64,000 nt of DNA from Vibrio sp. CDRSL-10 TSBA (GCA_039696685.1 CP155566.1:1612001-1676000), one strand, 5' to 3'. Numbered from the stretch's first letter, positions 30,639 through 39,990 are shown. Notes: generated by a model not told the origin, from the letters alone. Numbers and translations are program-made.

Positions 30639-31115
30639 ATGAAAAAGACTTTACTGGCACTTGCTTTACTGGGTGCATCTTCAACAGCGCTGGCTGACTC
30701 TTGGATCTACGGCGGTGCTTCTGTGGGTCAGGCCGAATATAAAGGCGATGAAAGTACGTCTTACAACATCCACGTTGGTACCGGCATCCTGCCAATCGTT
30801 GGTCTGGAAGCGGGTTACACCGATTTTGGCGACTTCGATGTTGACGGCAACAGCTTTGATGCCTCAACGGTGTATGTTGCTCTGAAACCAAGCATCGATT
30901 TCGGCCCTCTGCACGTTTATGCGCGTGGCGGTCTGCATCGTTGGGAAACAGAAGTGAATGGCAACAAAGATGACGATATCGATATCATGTACGGTGTTGG
31001 CGCTGAATATTTCCTTATGGGGCCAGTTTCAGTCGGTGCCAGCTACCACAAATATGATGTGGATAACGGCAGCATCGACACGTTCAGCCTGAACGCCACC
31101 TTCCACTTCCTGTAA
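30639..31115 (+). CDS. Small outer-membrane beta-barrel protein
   Basis: 158 residues from ATG 30639, with signal peptide MKKTLLALALLGASSTALA and cleavage before DSW. The mature part alternates polar and hydrophobic residues (WIYGGASVGQAEYKG, VGLEAGYTDFG, VYVALKPSIDFGPLHVYARGG) and ends in NATFHFL, a terminal aromatic pattern for BamA-dependent insertion. An eight-stranded barrel of the OmpA/OmpX-like or AcfA-like class fits. The function is not known. A good ribosome site (GAGAAGG) precedes it and a terminator follows. Confidence 0.8.
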   Translation: MKKTLLALALLGASSTALADSWIYGGASVGQAEYKGDESTSYNIHVGTGILPIVGLEAGYTDFGDFDVDGNSFDASTVYVALKPSIDFGPLHVYARGGLHRWETEVNGNKDDDIDIMYGVGAEYFLMGPVSVGASYHKYDVDNGSIDTFSLNATFHFL

Positions 31116-31129
31116 GAAGTACTGCTTTG

Positions 31130-31160
31130 AAAAACCAGCCTGTGATGGCTGGTTTTTTTA
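31130..31160 (+). terminator. Rho-independent terminator
   Basis: AAAACCAGCC pairs with GGCTGGTTTT around TGTGAT, followed by a T run. It ends the barrel gene. Confidence 0.9.
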
Positions 31161-31331
31161 TAGCTGAATATTGGGCGATATGAGGTGAAACGGTACTTTG
31201 AGTAAAACTGGTAATTTTACCCCGAGTTCTGAATCGCTTAAAATGCGGCCTTTGTATAAAAGGCTCGCTTTCAGTCTGCGCTGCTATTTGTCACGCGGCG
31301 TTGTGAAGCGAGAAGGACAAGCCAAATCTTT

Positions 31332-31661
31332 ATGAAAAAAACCGATAAGAAGCTAGACAACGCACTGCGTATTGCCCTGACTGATGCTTGTGAAAGCCTC
31401 AAACAAAGCCATCAAGGCTTTGAGTGGTTGACTCACTTAGTCAACTACGCTGATTTTCCGCGTTCACTGACAATTATCTGCGTATTCGATACCAATCAGC
31501 ACTTAAATGACGCTGACAAAGCCAGTCTGTTGCAGGTGCTGAAAAGTGAGTTAGCCGCCATCAAGGTTCAAGTCAAAGATATTGCCAAACAAGTACGGTT
31601 CGACAGCGAAGAGAATTGCCGCCTTCAACACGGCGGTAAGTGGAATAAGCGGTTGGGGTGA
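31332..31661 (+). CDS. Unknown small cytoplasmic protein
   Basis: 109 residues (MKKTDKKLDNALRIALTDACESLKQ). It is an alpha/beta protein with a helical start, a central IICVFDTN strand, and a C-terminal RFDSEENCRLQHGGKWNKRLG. There are no membrane segments. A homologous family seems likely in Vibrio, sometimes labelled as a regulator, but I see no helix-turn-helix to support that. It ends at a strong bidirectional terminator opposite the M32 carboxypeptidase gene. Confidence 0.7.
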   Translation: MKKTDKKLDNALRIALTDACESLKQSHQGFEWLTHLVNYADFPRSLTIICVFDTNQHLNDADKASLLQVLKSELAAIKVQVKDIAKQVRFDSEENCRLQHGGKWNKRLG

Positions 31662-31694
31662 TTCAGCCGACGTATGCTCTGACGAAAAATACAT

Positions 31695-31727
31695 GACTCG
31701 GGTAACCGATATCGAGTTACCCGAGTC
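31695..31727. terminator. Perfect 12-bp inverted repeat, probable bidirectional terminator
   Basis: GACTCGGGTAAC pairs with GTTACCCGAGTC around CGATATCGA, between two convergent genes. The U-run is weak on both strands. Confidence 0.65.
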
Positions 31728-31735
31728 GCTTGGCT

Positions 31736-33221
31736 TTAGCCCAGATAACGCTGGGTCAGGTGAGTGCGGAAATGCTCGGCATTCAGGGTCTCACCGGTTG
31801 CTTGCTTCACCAGTTCATCGGTAGTCAGTGTGCTGCCCTTGCTCCAGATATTATCAGACAGCCAGGAAAAGACTGGAGTCAGATCGCCGCTATGAATCGT
31901 AGCATCAACGTCCACGGCTTGTTTCATTGCGGCCATAAACTGCGCCGCGTACATCGCGCCCAGGGTATAACTCGGGAAGTAACCAAATGCGCCGTCTGTC
32001 CAGTGGATGTCCTGCATACAGCCGTTTTTGTAGTTGCCCTTGGTACTCAGGCCAAGCGAGGCACGCATCTTTTCATCCCATAGCTCCGGCACATCGGTGT
32101 GTTGGATATTGCCGTTCATCAGATCACGCTCTATTTCGTAGCGTAAAATGACATGCGCCGGGTAGGTGAGTTCATCGGCGTCAACGCGGATAAAGTCTTT
32201 CTTCACCCGGGTATACAGTTTTTGAATATTCGCAACCTGGAATACGCGGTCATTGTGAGCTGCAAAATGCTCGGCAGACAAGTTGGCCAGATGATCAATA
32301 AAGGCTGGCGTACGGCCCAGCTGCATTTCAAAAAACAGCGACTGGGATTCATGGATCCCCATTGAGCGTGCTTCACCGGCTGGCGTTCCCGCTAAGTGAC
32401 GCGGTAACCCTTGTTCATAACGTGCGTGGCCGGTTTCATGGACGATCCCCATCAGTGACTGAATGAATTCATCCTGACTGTAACGGGTAGTAATGCGTAC
32501 ATCCGAAGGGACGCCGCCACAAAACGGATGGACACTTTCATCGAGGCGGCCATGGTTAAAATCAAACTGAAGTAGTTTCATCACATCCAGCCCCAGCGCT
32601 TTCTGACGCTCAGTCGGGTAGAACCCGTTTGGTTCCAGAACCAGATCGCCGCGCTGCTTTTCAATCGCATCATCGATCATGCCCGGTAACCAGGTTTTTA
32701 CGTCAGCAAATACGCGATCCAGCGACTCACTGGTGGTTTCCCGGCTCATAAATATCCAACATGGCATCATAAGGTGTTGTACCAGTGGATTCGGCACGAA
32801 TCTGCGCTTCCTCCTGCGAGAGTTTGACCACTTCGGCCCAGTTTTTCTCAAAACCTTGCCAGTCATTTTCTTTACGTTGTGTACGCCAGGCGTGCTCACA
32901 TTTAGAACCGGCAAGTGATTTAGCTTCGACTAATGCTTCTGGCAACACATTGGCTTGTTGCCACTGGCGTTTCATCTCACGCAGCGTGGCATGTTGTTCC
33001 TGATTAAGCGACTCGGTTTCAGCTTCAGCAAACCAATCTTCCAGTTGAGGTTGAGTCATCAGACCGTGAATGTGTACAGACAGTTCAGCCATTGCTTCAG
33101 AACGGGCTTTTGCACCCCCGGTCGGCATTACCGCAGCTTGATCCCAGCCGCAAATCGCGGACAGATGATTAAAATGAGAAACCTTTTTGGAATGCTTTAC
33201 TAACTTATTGAATGCGCTCAT
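31736..33221 (-). CDS. M32 family metallocarboxypeptidase (one +1 frameshift)
   Basis: About 494 residues after repair, the normal length for the thermostable (Taq-type) carboxypeptidases. The zinc site is GIVHETGHARYEQG (HExxH), with the third ligand region in GIHESQSLFFE. It starts MSAFNKLVKHSKKVSHFNHLSAICGWDQAAVMP, as in the family. The frame breaks at the T run 32737-32739; repair gives LDIYEPGTTSESLDRVF. It removes C-terminal residues from peptides in the cytoplasm. It lies next to hcp-vgrG, an order I recall for V. cholerae (VC1414-VC1416). Confidence 0.9.
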
Positions 33222-33412
33222 AGAAATGGCCTTGTGAGACGAAAATGTGAAGGAAGTGTATCAACGTGCAACAGATTAACAAGTGATTCAGGTCGGTGTT
33301 TGACACAGACAAAATTTACCCGCTGAGCAAGAAGTTGCTTAGTTAGGGGCAGTTTATTGCTCTATTGTTATTGGGTTCATTATAACATGCTGATTTTTAA
33401 AGGACTCAATTC

Positions 33413-33428
33413 TGGCATCGACCTTGCT
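33413..33428 (+). promoter_or_regulatory. Sigma-54 (RpoN) type promoter of hcp
   Basis: TGGCATCGACCTTGCT has GG at 33414-33415 and GC at 33426-33427 with the required 10-base spacing. It lies about 200 bp upstream of hcp, leaving a long leader. In V. cholerae, hcp genes are known to need RpoN and its activator VasH. The motif is seen; the regulation is inferred from that knowledge. Confidence 0.72.
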
Positions 33429-33576
33429 CTTTATTCCTTGAATCGGCACCGCGAGCAGCAATGTGCGGCAGCGAAACCATATTCATGTTCCTGAAAAGAT
33501 AAGACATGTCTATGAAACTATTATGCTTGTTTATGAATAAGTACTGGCTTTGCACCATCACTTGCTCATGAGCAAT

Positions 33577-33614
33577 AGCTTTTAAACATACCGTAAGCTT
33601 TTAAACATATCGTA
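33577..33614 (+). repeat. 19-bp tandem duplication in the hcp leader
   Basis: AGCTTTTAAACATACCGTA (33577-33595) is followed directly by AGCTTTTAAACATATCGTA (33596-33614), with one mismatch, just before the hcp ribosome site AAGGA. Confidence 0.88.
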
Positions 33615-33629
33615 AGAAAGGAATGAGCA

Positions 33630-34149
33630 ATGCCAACTCCATGTTATATCTCAATTGAAGGTCAAACCCAGGGTCTTATTACTGCAGGCGCATGTACTGC
33701 AGATTCAATCGGCGATTCGTTCGTTGAAGGTCATGAAGATGAAATGCTGGTTCAGTACTTCGACCATAACGTAACAGTACCAACTGATCCACAATCTGGC
33801 CAACCTTCAGGCCAGCGTGTCCACAAACCATTTACTTTCACCGTGTCGCTCAATAAAGCCGTTCCTCTGCTTTACAACGCACTGGCATCAGGTGAGAAGA
33901 TGACGACGGTTGAGCTGAAATGGTACCGCACTTCCATCGAAGGTAAGCAAGAGAAATTCTTCACGACGAAACTGGAGAAACGCTTCTATCGTCGATATCC
34001 ATTGTGAAATGCCTCACTGTCAGGATGCGGCAAAATCAGATTTCACTCAGAATCTGACTGTAGCAATGTCTTACCGCAAGATTACCTGGGATCACGTCAA
34101 TGCAGGTACTTCTGGTTCTGATGACTGGCGTAAGCCAATCGAAGCGTAA
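33630..34149 (+). CDS. hcp: Type VI secretion tube protein Hcp (one +1 frameshift)
   Basis: 172 residues after repair, the standard Hcp length. It forms hexameric rings of the T6SS inner tube. It begins MPTPCYISIEGQTQGLITAG and contains DSFVEGHEDEMLVQYFDHNVTVPTD, SGQPSGQRVHKPFTF and, after the break, MPHCQDAAKSDFTQNLTVAMSYRKI and WRKPIEA, matching V. cholerae Hcp closely. The frame breaks at the A run 33978-33980; repair gives TTKLENASIVDIHCEMPHC. It is driven by a sigma-54 type promoter and followed by a hairpin and then vgrG. Confidence 0.94.
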
Positions 34150-34180
34150 GCTGCGCTCGAATTAAGTGATGACTGAAGAA

Positions 34181-34207
34181 AGTTGCCCTCACTTGCGGGC
34201 AACTTTT
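34181..34207 (+). terminator. Hairpin between hcp and vgrG (attenuator or terminator)
   Basis: GTTGCCC pairs with GGGCAAC around TCACTTGC, followed by TTTT. It would let Hcp be made in excess over VgrG. Confidence 0.65.
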
Positions 34208-34327
34208 GAGCCTTAAGCACAAAGCACACACCCCGAACTGCGCTGTAAATATAGCCGTCGGGTGTTTTGCGTTTAGGGTTTGTAGAATTTTCTCGATGGT
34301 TTTTACCCGGTATCAAGGAATGGCAGA

Positions 34328-36283
34328 ATGGCAACATTAAAGTATCAGATTCATATAGAGGGGCTGGAAGAAGACACACTGGTTGTGCGTGCTTTTGACG
34401 GACAGGAAACCTTATCGAGTGAGCTGATTAATGGTGAGAGTTGCCATGGTTTTCGTTTTAATCTCGAACTGGCCAGCCGACAATCGAATCTGACCGCGGA
34501 GATGATTGTTGACCAGAATGCCGAGCTGCGAATGTATCGGGACGGAGAGTTGGTGCAGCGGGTCAATGGTATTGTGCGTGATTTCACCCAGGGCGATACC
34601 GGACATCATCATAGTTTTTATGGATTGACCCTGGTTCCGGCACTGGAACGGCTTTCTTTACGCCATAACAGTCGTATTTTCCAGCTGCAGACCGTGCCTG
34701 AGATCTTGTCAGTATTATTACAGGAAATGGGCATCAATGATTATGCCTTCGCTTTGACCCGCGAATGCAGCCAGCGCGAGTTCTGTGTTCAGTATCGAGA
34801 ATCAGACCTCGACTTTTTACTGCGCCTCGCTGCTGAAGAGGGGCTGGTTTACAGCTTCATTCATGAAGAGGGCAAACACACGTTGTTGTTTAGTGACGCA
34901 ACGGAGAGTCTGGCCAAACTCAATGAGGCGGTTCCGTACAATACTCTGGCTGGTGGCGTGATGGACAGCCCGTATATTTCCGGCTTGAATCAGCACACGC
35001 AAAGTGAAGTCAGCCAAGTGATGATGCAGGATTACAGCTTTAAAAAGCCGGCTTATTCGTTTGCGCAAAATGCCAGTGGTACGGAGATGGAATATCAGCA
35101 GGCGGGGTATGAGCATTTTGATGCGCCTGGACGCTTCAAAGACGACTCCAACGGTAAAGCATTCAGTCAAATTCGTCTCGAGTACCTGCGCCGCGATGCT
35201 CGTGTGGTCAGTGGCAATAGCAATCAACCATTGCTGCGTGCCGGATACCGGTTTGAGCTCGAGGACCATCCGGATGATGCAATGAACCGGGATTGGCTGG
35301 TGGTCAGTGTGTGTCATCAGGGAACTCAGCCTCAGGCGCTGGAAGAAGCCTCGGGCTCCGGCGCGACCACGTACACCAACCAGTTTACTCTGATCCCGGG
35401 TCATATTACCTGGCGCGCGCGACCAGAGCCTAAACCTCAGGTGGACGGTCCGATGATGGCGATGGTCGTGGGGCCGGAAGGGGAAGAGATCTTCTGTGAT
35501 GAACACGGCCGGGTAAAATTACATTTCCCGTGGGATCGCTACTCGAATGGCGATGAACACAGTTCATGTTGGGTTCGCGTATCTCAAGGATGGGCAGGCA
35601 GCCAATACGGTATGGTGGCGATACCGCGTATCGGCCACGAAGTTATTGTCTCGTTTCTCAATGGTGACCCGGATCAGCCGATTGTGACCGGGCGGACTTA
35701 CCATGCGACTAATACCGCCCCTTACTTGTTACCGGATCATAAGACTAAAACTATCCTGCGTAGTGAAACGCACCAGGGTGAAGGCTATAACGAACTCAGT
35801 TTCGAAGACCAGGCGGGCAGTGAGCAGATTTATCTGCATGCCCAGAAAGATTTTGACGCGATAGTGGAAAACGACAGTACCACTGTGGTGAAGCACGATC
35901 AGCATCTGACGGTGGAAAACGATAGCTTCAGCCAGGTCAAAAATAATCAACACTTGACCGTTGGCAATGAACAGCGCGAAGCAGTAACCGGCAACCGAAC
36001 TTTGATCATCGATGGTTCTTTACACATTAAGGCTGGCAGTGTCTGGGTTAATGATTCAGGCAGTGAAGTTCATATTAAAGCTGGTCAAAAAGTGGTGATT
36101 GAAGCGGGCAGTGAAATCACAGTTAAAGCGGGCGGCAGTTTTGTCAAAGTCGATCCGGCAGGTGTTCATCTCTCCGGCGCAGGCGTTAACCTCAACTCAG
36201 GCGGCAGCGCTGGCAGTGGCAGCGGATTTAGCGGCGAGGCGGCCACTCTGCCGGTAACGTTAGCTGATGTTGCTGACGGTTAA
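34328..36283 (+). CDS. vgrG: Type VI secretion spike protein VgrG (no effector extension)
   Basis: 651 residues, intact. The gp27-like part contains YRESDLDFLLRLAAEEGLVYSFIHEEG. The gp5-like OB fold has DEHGRVKLHFPWDRYSNGDEHSSCWVRVSQGWAGSQYGM. The DUF2345-type beta-needle (VENDSTTVVKHDQHLTVENDS, GSEVHIKAGQKVVIEAGSEITVKAGGSFV) runs to a short Gly/Ser tail ending TLADVADG. There is no C-terminal effector domain. No adaptor (Tap/DUF4123), PAAR, effector or immunity gene follows; the next gene is a LysE exporter. It therefore looks like a stripped auxiliary cluster or a spike serving effectors encoded elsewhere. Confidence 0.94.
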   Translation: MATLKYQIHIEGLEEDTLVVRAFDGQETLSSELINGESCHGFRFNLELASRQSNLTAEMIVDQNAELRMYRDGELVQRVNGIVRDFTQGDTGHHHSFYGLTLVPALERLSLRHNSRIFQLQTVPEILSVLLQEMGINDYAFALTRECSQREFCVQYRESDLDFLLRLAAEEGLVYSFIHEEGKHTLLFSDATESLAKLNEAVPYNTLAGGVMDSPYISGLNQHTQSEVSQVMMQDYSFKKPAYSFAQNASGTEMEYQQAGYEHFDAPGRFKDDSNGKAFSQIRLEYLRRDARVVSGNSNQPLLRAGYRFELEDHPDDAMNRDWLVVSVCHQGTQPQALEEASGSGATTYTNQFTLIPGHITWRARPEPKPQVDGPMMAMVVGPEGEEIFCDEHGRVKLHFPWDRYSNGDEHSSCWVRVSQGWAGSQYGMVAIPRIGHEVIVSFLNGDPDQPIVTGRTYHATNTAPYLLPDHKTKTILRSETHQGEGYNELSFEDQAGSEQIYLHAQKDFDAIVENDSTTVVKHDQHLTVENDSFSQVKNNQHLTVGNEQREAVTGNRTLIIDGSLHIKAGSVWVNDSGSEVHIKAGQKVVIEAGSEITVKAGGSFVKVDPAGVHLSGAGVNLNSGGSAGSGSGFSGEAATLPVTLADVADG

Positions 36284-36343
36284 ATCTCTTTGGAGCAAAC
36301 CCCAGGGAGATAGTGTTTCGTCAGATTTATCAAAAGTGTATTG

Positions 36344-36372
36344 ACGCCCGGTCTTGCAGCCGGGTGTTTTCT
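36344..36372 (+). terminator. Rho-independent terminator after vgrG
   Basis: CGCCCGG pairs with CCGGGTG around TCTTGCAG, followed by TTTTCTT. Confidence 0.72.
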
Positions 36373-36451
36373 TACTGAGCGGTAATCTGTTGCAGACATA
36401 CATCACGCTTTCCGGTATAAGGTTCTTTCTTGTGACTTTTCAGGGATTGAT

Positions 36452-37090
36452 ATGTACATCCAGAACATTGAAGCGTTTCTTATCGCAATAACTATTCTTA
36501 CTTTAACTCCGGGCCTGGATACGGCATTGGTGATTCGTAATACCTCTCGCGCCGGTATGGTCGACGGATGTGTCACCAGCCTGGGGATTTGTGCCGGCTT
36601 GTTCGTGCATGCGACGTTTTCCGCGATCGGAATTTCCGCGATTCTGGCTCAGTCCGCTGAACTGTTTCACATTATGAAAATGATTGGTGCCGCTTATTTA
36701 ATCTGGCTGGGTATTTCCAGCCTGCGATCACTGATCAAAACCGGGCAGGGCATGAACGTTGCGACGTTGTCACACACCGAACTGAGTGTAAAACGCTCGC
36801 TGCGTGAGGGCTTTCTGTCAAATGTACTGAATCCGAAAACTGCGGTGTTCTATCTTGCGTTTCTGCCGCAGTTTATCAATCCGGAACATTCGCCTTTACT
36901 GCAGTCTCTGTTGATGGCGGCAATTCACTTTGTGATTGCGATGGTGTGGCAATGCGGTTTGGCGGGCGCGTTAAGTTCAGCCAAGAACCTGCTTAAAAAT
37001 GCCTCTTTTATGCGCTGGATGGAAGGCACGACCGGTTTGGTTTTGGTAGCACTTGGCGTGAAATTACTGCTGGAAAAAGATGCAGCATAA
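36452..37090 (+). CDS. LysE/RhtB family amino-acid exporter
   Basis: 212 residues, intact, with about six membrane helices. It opens MYIQNIEAFLIAITILTLTPGLDTALVIRNTSRAGMVDGCVTSLGI, which is the LysE/RhtB signature (TPG, then G-rich helix 2), and has FLSNVLNPKTAVFYLAFLPQFI in the middle. It exports an amino acid or homoserine-like compound; the substrate is unknown. It lies next to the glycine-controlled AGCS symporter but on the other strand. A strong terminator follows. Confidence 0.9.
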   Translation: MYIQNIEAFLIAITILTLTPGLDTALVIRNTSRAGMVDGCVTSLGICAGLFVHATFSAIGISAILAQSAELFHIMKMIGAAYLIWLGISSLRSLIKTGQGMNVATLSHTELSVKRSLREGFLSNVLNPKTAVFYLAFLPQFINPEHSPLLQSLLMAAIHFVIAMVWQCGLAGALSSAKNLLKNASFMRWMEGTTGLVLVALGVKLLLEKDAA

Positions 37091-37111
37091 TTTAGCTCTG
37101 AGTCAGATATG

Positions 37112-37138
37112 AAAAAGCGCCCGAACGGGCGCTTTTTT
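37112..37138. terminator. Bidirectional rho-independent terminator
   Basis: AAAAAGCGCCC pairs with GGGCGCTTTTT around GAAC, with T runs on both strands. It separates the convergent LysE and AGCS genes. Confidence 0.93.
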
Positions 37139-37178
37139 GATCGTTTGCAATCGCATCTTTTACGATGCCGCAGCAGGA

Positions 37179-38562
37179 TTATGATTGCTGTGAGGCGAGT
37201 GAAGTTTGCTCTGCGCGGGCATGTCGGGCAAAGAATACCTTGGTTTCTTCAACCACGACGTGACGCAGTGCAATCAGACCGATCAGGTTTGGAATCGCCA
37301 TCAGCCCGTTTACGATATCGGCAATTACCCAGATCATATCCAGTTTCAGGAACGCGCCTGATGCGACCAGAGCGATAAACACCACTTTGTATGGCAGTAC
37401 CGCTTTGGTGCCAAAGAGGAAGACGACACAACGCTCACCATAGTAGTTCCAGCCAAGAATGGTCGTGAAAGCAAAAAACATCAGACCAACCGAAACCAGC
37501 ATCGGGCCGATGGCTTCTGAGTTGAGGCCGACGGCAAACGCATGAGTGGTCATGGCTGCACCGGAGAACTCGCTTTGCCACGCTCCGGTCAGGATCAGAG
37601 CCAGGCCGGTCATGGTACAGATAATGATGGTATCGAAGAAGGTACCGGTCATCGAGATCAGCCCCTGTTTTACACAAGAGTCGGTTTTGGCTGCTGCTGC
37701 GGCCATTGGGGCACTGCCAAGGCCAGATTCGTTGGAGAAGACTCCACGCGCAATACCGGACTGAATGGCCAGCATGATGCTTGCGCCCAGGAAGCCGCCA
37801 GTTGCTGCAGATGAACTGAATGCTGACGTCAGTACCAGTTGCAGAGCGTTTAACAGCTGGTCGGCGTTGGTGACAATCACACTCAGACAGGCGATGACAT
37901 AAAACACTGCCATAGCTGGTACGACTTTGCCGGCAACGCGGGAAATCGATTTAATACCGCCAATGGTCACAAATGCGACCAGCAGGGTCAGAAACGATAG
38001 CGGAGGCCTCGCGGGAGGCGCCAAATGAAATCTCAGTGGCATCGAGAATCGCGTTAACCTGCGGGAAAGTACCGATACCAAAGCACGCCACACCGAGGGC
38101 AAACACAGCAAACAGCACCGCCAGTACTTTTGAGCCTACACCGTATTGCAGATAGTACATCGGGCCACCGATCATCTGACCGTTGGCATCGGTTTTGCGG
38201 TATTTTACCGCCAGAAGGCATTCTGCGTATTTGGTTGCCATACCGAACAAAGCAGCCAGCCACATCCAGAATAGTGCGCCCGGGCCACCGAGTTTGATTG
38301 CCGTTGCGACACCAACGATATTACCGGTGCCGATAGTCGCTGATAAAGCGGTACACAATGCTGCGAAGCTGGACACGTCGCCCTGTGCGGACTGGTTTTT
38401 ATCACGGCTGAACACCATTTTCAGTGCAGTCGGAAGGTGGCGGAATTGCAACAGGCCCAAACGAAAAGTGAAATAAACGCCGGTACCAACCAGCAGAATA
38501 AGTAGAGGCGGGCCCCATACGAAGCTATCAATAGTTTGTAATAATGAAAGAAGGTTGGTCAT
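37179..38562 (-). CDS. AGCS family sodium:alanine/glycine symporter (one +1 frameshift)
   Basis: About 460 residues after repair, with about 11 membrane helices. AGCS signatures: FAALCTALSATIGTGNIVGVATAIKLGGPGALFWMW, GGPMYYLQYG, GIARGVFSNESGLGSAPMAAAAAKTD and GWNYYGERC. It imports alanine or glycine with sodium. The frame breaks at the A run 37992-37994; repair gives REASAIVLTLLVAFVTIGGIKS. The start is ATG 38562 with AAGGGG five bases upstream. The long leader holds a tandem glycine riboswitch, as for the V. cholerae homologue VC1422. Confidence 0.92.
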
Positions 38563-38659
38563 GTTTTCCCCTTAATAAACAACATCTAAGGAGAAGAGAG
38601 AAAGGGCGGATCCCATCGATCAAAATGCAAATAGCCAGTAACAGTACAACTGTCCCGGA

Positions 38660-38895
38660 TAACCTTTCACTCCTCTGTCCTTTTGCCTGAGAGTTTCACT
38701 CTGCTTAGTGGATAAGCAGAACTTGCTCCTTCGGCGACCGATTAAACGGTTCTCTCCAGAGGTTCCTCCAACTACAGTCCTCGCTATTCTTCTTTGGGGA
38801 AGAATAAAGCACCTGAAAGATTTACTTCTTCGGCGGGTATGTCTGACCTATTTGTTATAAATAGGTTAACAACCTCTCTCCTGCAGTCTTCATTG
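38660..38895 (-). promoter_or_regulatory. Tandem glycine riboswitch controlling the AGCS symporter
   Basis: Reading the minus strand, aptamer I (about 38893-38780) has GGAGAGAGG, GCCGAAGAAGTAAA and CTTTCAGGTG. Aptamer II (about 38775-38665) has GGAGGAACCTCTGGAGAG, GCCGAAGGAGCAAG, and CTCTCAGGCAAAAGGACAGA. These are the conserved cores of the two-aptamer glycine riboswitch. The linker and the expression platform before 38562 carry no obvious U-run terminator, so control of translation or a non-canonical switch is possible. Confidence 0.93.
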
Positions 38896-39074
38896 GAACA
38901 ATTATCTATATGATTAGATAATTTGCCCGAGAATATTAGCCAAAACAAAGTGTGATGTCATCTACAAATTCAATCGAATGCGTCATTCTTGGTCAAGATG
39001 TGCCGGAATAAACTTTTCTCTGACCTTTGATACGCTATAAGTGGTATAAAGAGAAGTGGATAAGGGGGTGAGTT

Positions 39075-39233
39075 ATGATCAGACTGATCACTATCGGAGT
39101 ATTGATTGCCTTGGCTTTTTTTCTGATTCGCTACGGCACCAGCGAAAAAGCACAGAAAGGAATTGTCGTGACACTGGTCGCTGCTTTGGTAATTTATACG
39201 ATCTCGGTTGTGGTGACTGAACTCATTCGCTGA
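39075..39233 (+). CDS. Small 52-residue membrane protein
   Basis: 52 residues (MIRLITIGVLIALAFFLIRY), below common annotation cut-offs. It has two hydrophobic segments, residues 2-18 and about 29-47, joined by the polar turn RYGTSEKAQKG. The ribosome site AAGGGGGTG lies just upstream. The stop is 20 bp before the TTG start of the coiled-coil membrane protein, so the two are probably one operon. I recognise no function. Confidence 0.7.
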   Translation: MIRLITIGVLIALAFFLIRYGTSEKAQKGIVVTLVAALVIYTISVVVTELIR

Positions 39234-39253
39234 TGGGGATTTAGGAGTAAAAC

Positions 39254-39985
39254 TTGAACCAAAAACATTCAGACGATAACGACGATGTGGTCGTGATTGA
39301 AGAGCGCGACAAACGCAGTTATCTCTATATCGGCATTGCCGCAGTACTGGGCTTGGCTCTGGGCGGATTGGTCGGCTCGTCGCTGACGGCTTCAAAATGG
39401 GAAGCCACGTATCAGGCGCTGGAAGCTCAGTACAAACAGGCACAGCAGGACGGCGCAGATCAGAAAGTCCAGGTCGAAGACAACACAGAAAAACTCAACC
39501 AGGACTGGCAGGAGAAGTTGCAGGCCGCGCTGGACGAGCAGAGTGAACAAAACAAAGCAGAGCTGAGCAAGTTGCAGAAAGAAGTGACTGAGCTGGAAAA
39601 AGTCAATGCTTCGTTGGAAGCGGAGTTGTCTAACCGCAAGCAGGCTCTGGTTAAAGCGGACGAAAAGAACGACAAGTTAAATCGCCAGGCAGATATGCAG
39701 GCCACGATGTTTGAACGTTCGCGCGAATTGTTCCAGAAAGAGTTGAAAATTAAACAGGAACTGGAATCTCTGCAAAAAGAGCGTGATGATTTAGTGCCGA
39801 AAATCAAAACGCTTAAGAATGATTGTGATGCCTATCTTGAGGGAGCGTCCTGGGATGCGAAATCTGATTCGTGTGATAAGCAGGATGAAGCGAATTCTCG
39901 CGTGAGCGAGATTGATCAAATGATTCGTGTACGCCGTATGGATCTGGAACAGATTAAAGCGCTGTCGGAAGAGATTGGCCTCTGA
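39254..39985 (+). CDS. Single-span membrane protein with long coiled coil (TTG start)
   Basis: 243 residues. It has an acidic N-terminus (HSDDNDDVVVIEERDKR), one membrane helix at about residues 24-44 (YIGIAAVLGLALGGLVGSSL), then an almost continuous coiled coil from about residue 55 to 200. The C-terminal part holds two cysteines (NDCDAYLEG, SDSCDKQD). The start is TTG 39254, supported by AGGAG at 39244-39248 and the absence of a nearby ATG. Vibrio homologues are sometimes labelled chromosome partitioning protein ParA; no ParA ATPase motif is present, so that name should not be used. Confidence 0.8.
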   Translation: MNQKHSDDNDDVVVIEERDKRSYLYIGIAAVLGLALGGLVGSSLTASKWEATYQALEAQYKQAQQDGADQKVQVEDNTEKLNQDWQEKLQAALDEQSEQNKAELSKLQKEVTELEKVNASLEAELSNRKQALVKADEKNDKLNRQADMQATMFERSRELFQKELKIKQELESLQKERDDLVPKIKTLKNDCDAYLEGASWDAKSDSCDKQDEANSRVSEIDQMIRVRRMDLEQIKALSEEIGL

Positions 39986-39990
39986 TTAAT

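Noticed and set aside
34817..35506. 229-codon minus-strand frame inside vgrG
   Set aside because: A shadow of the intact vgrG frame, with no ribosome site.
39254..39985. ParA chromosome partitioning protein
   Set aside because: No Walker-type ATPase motif. The protein is one membrane helix plus coiled coil.
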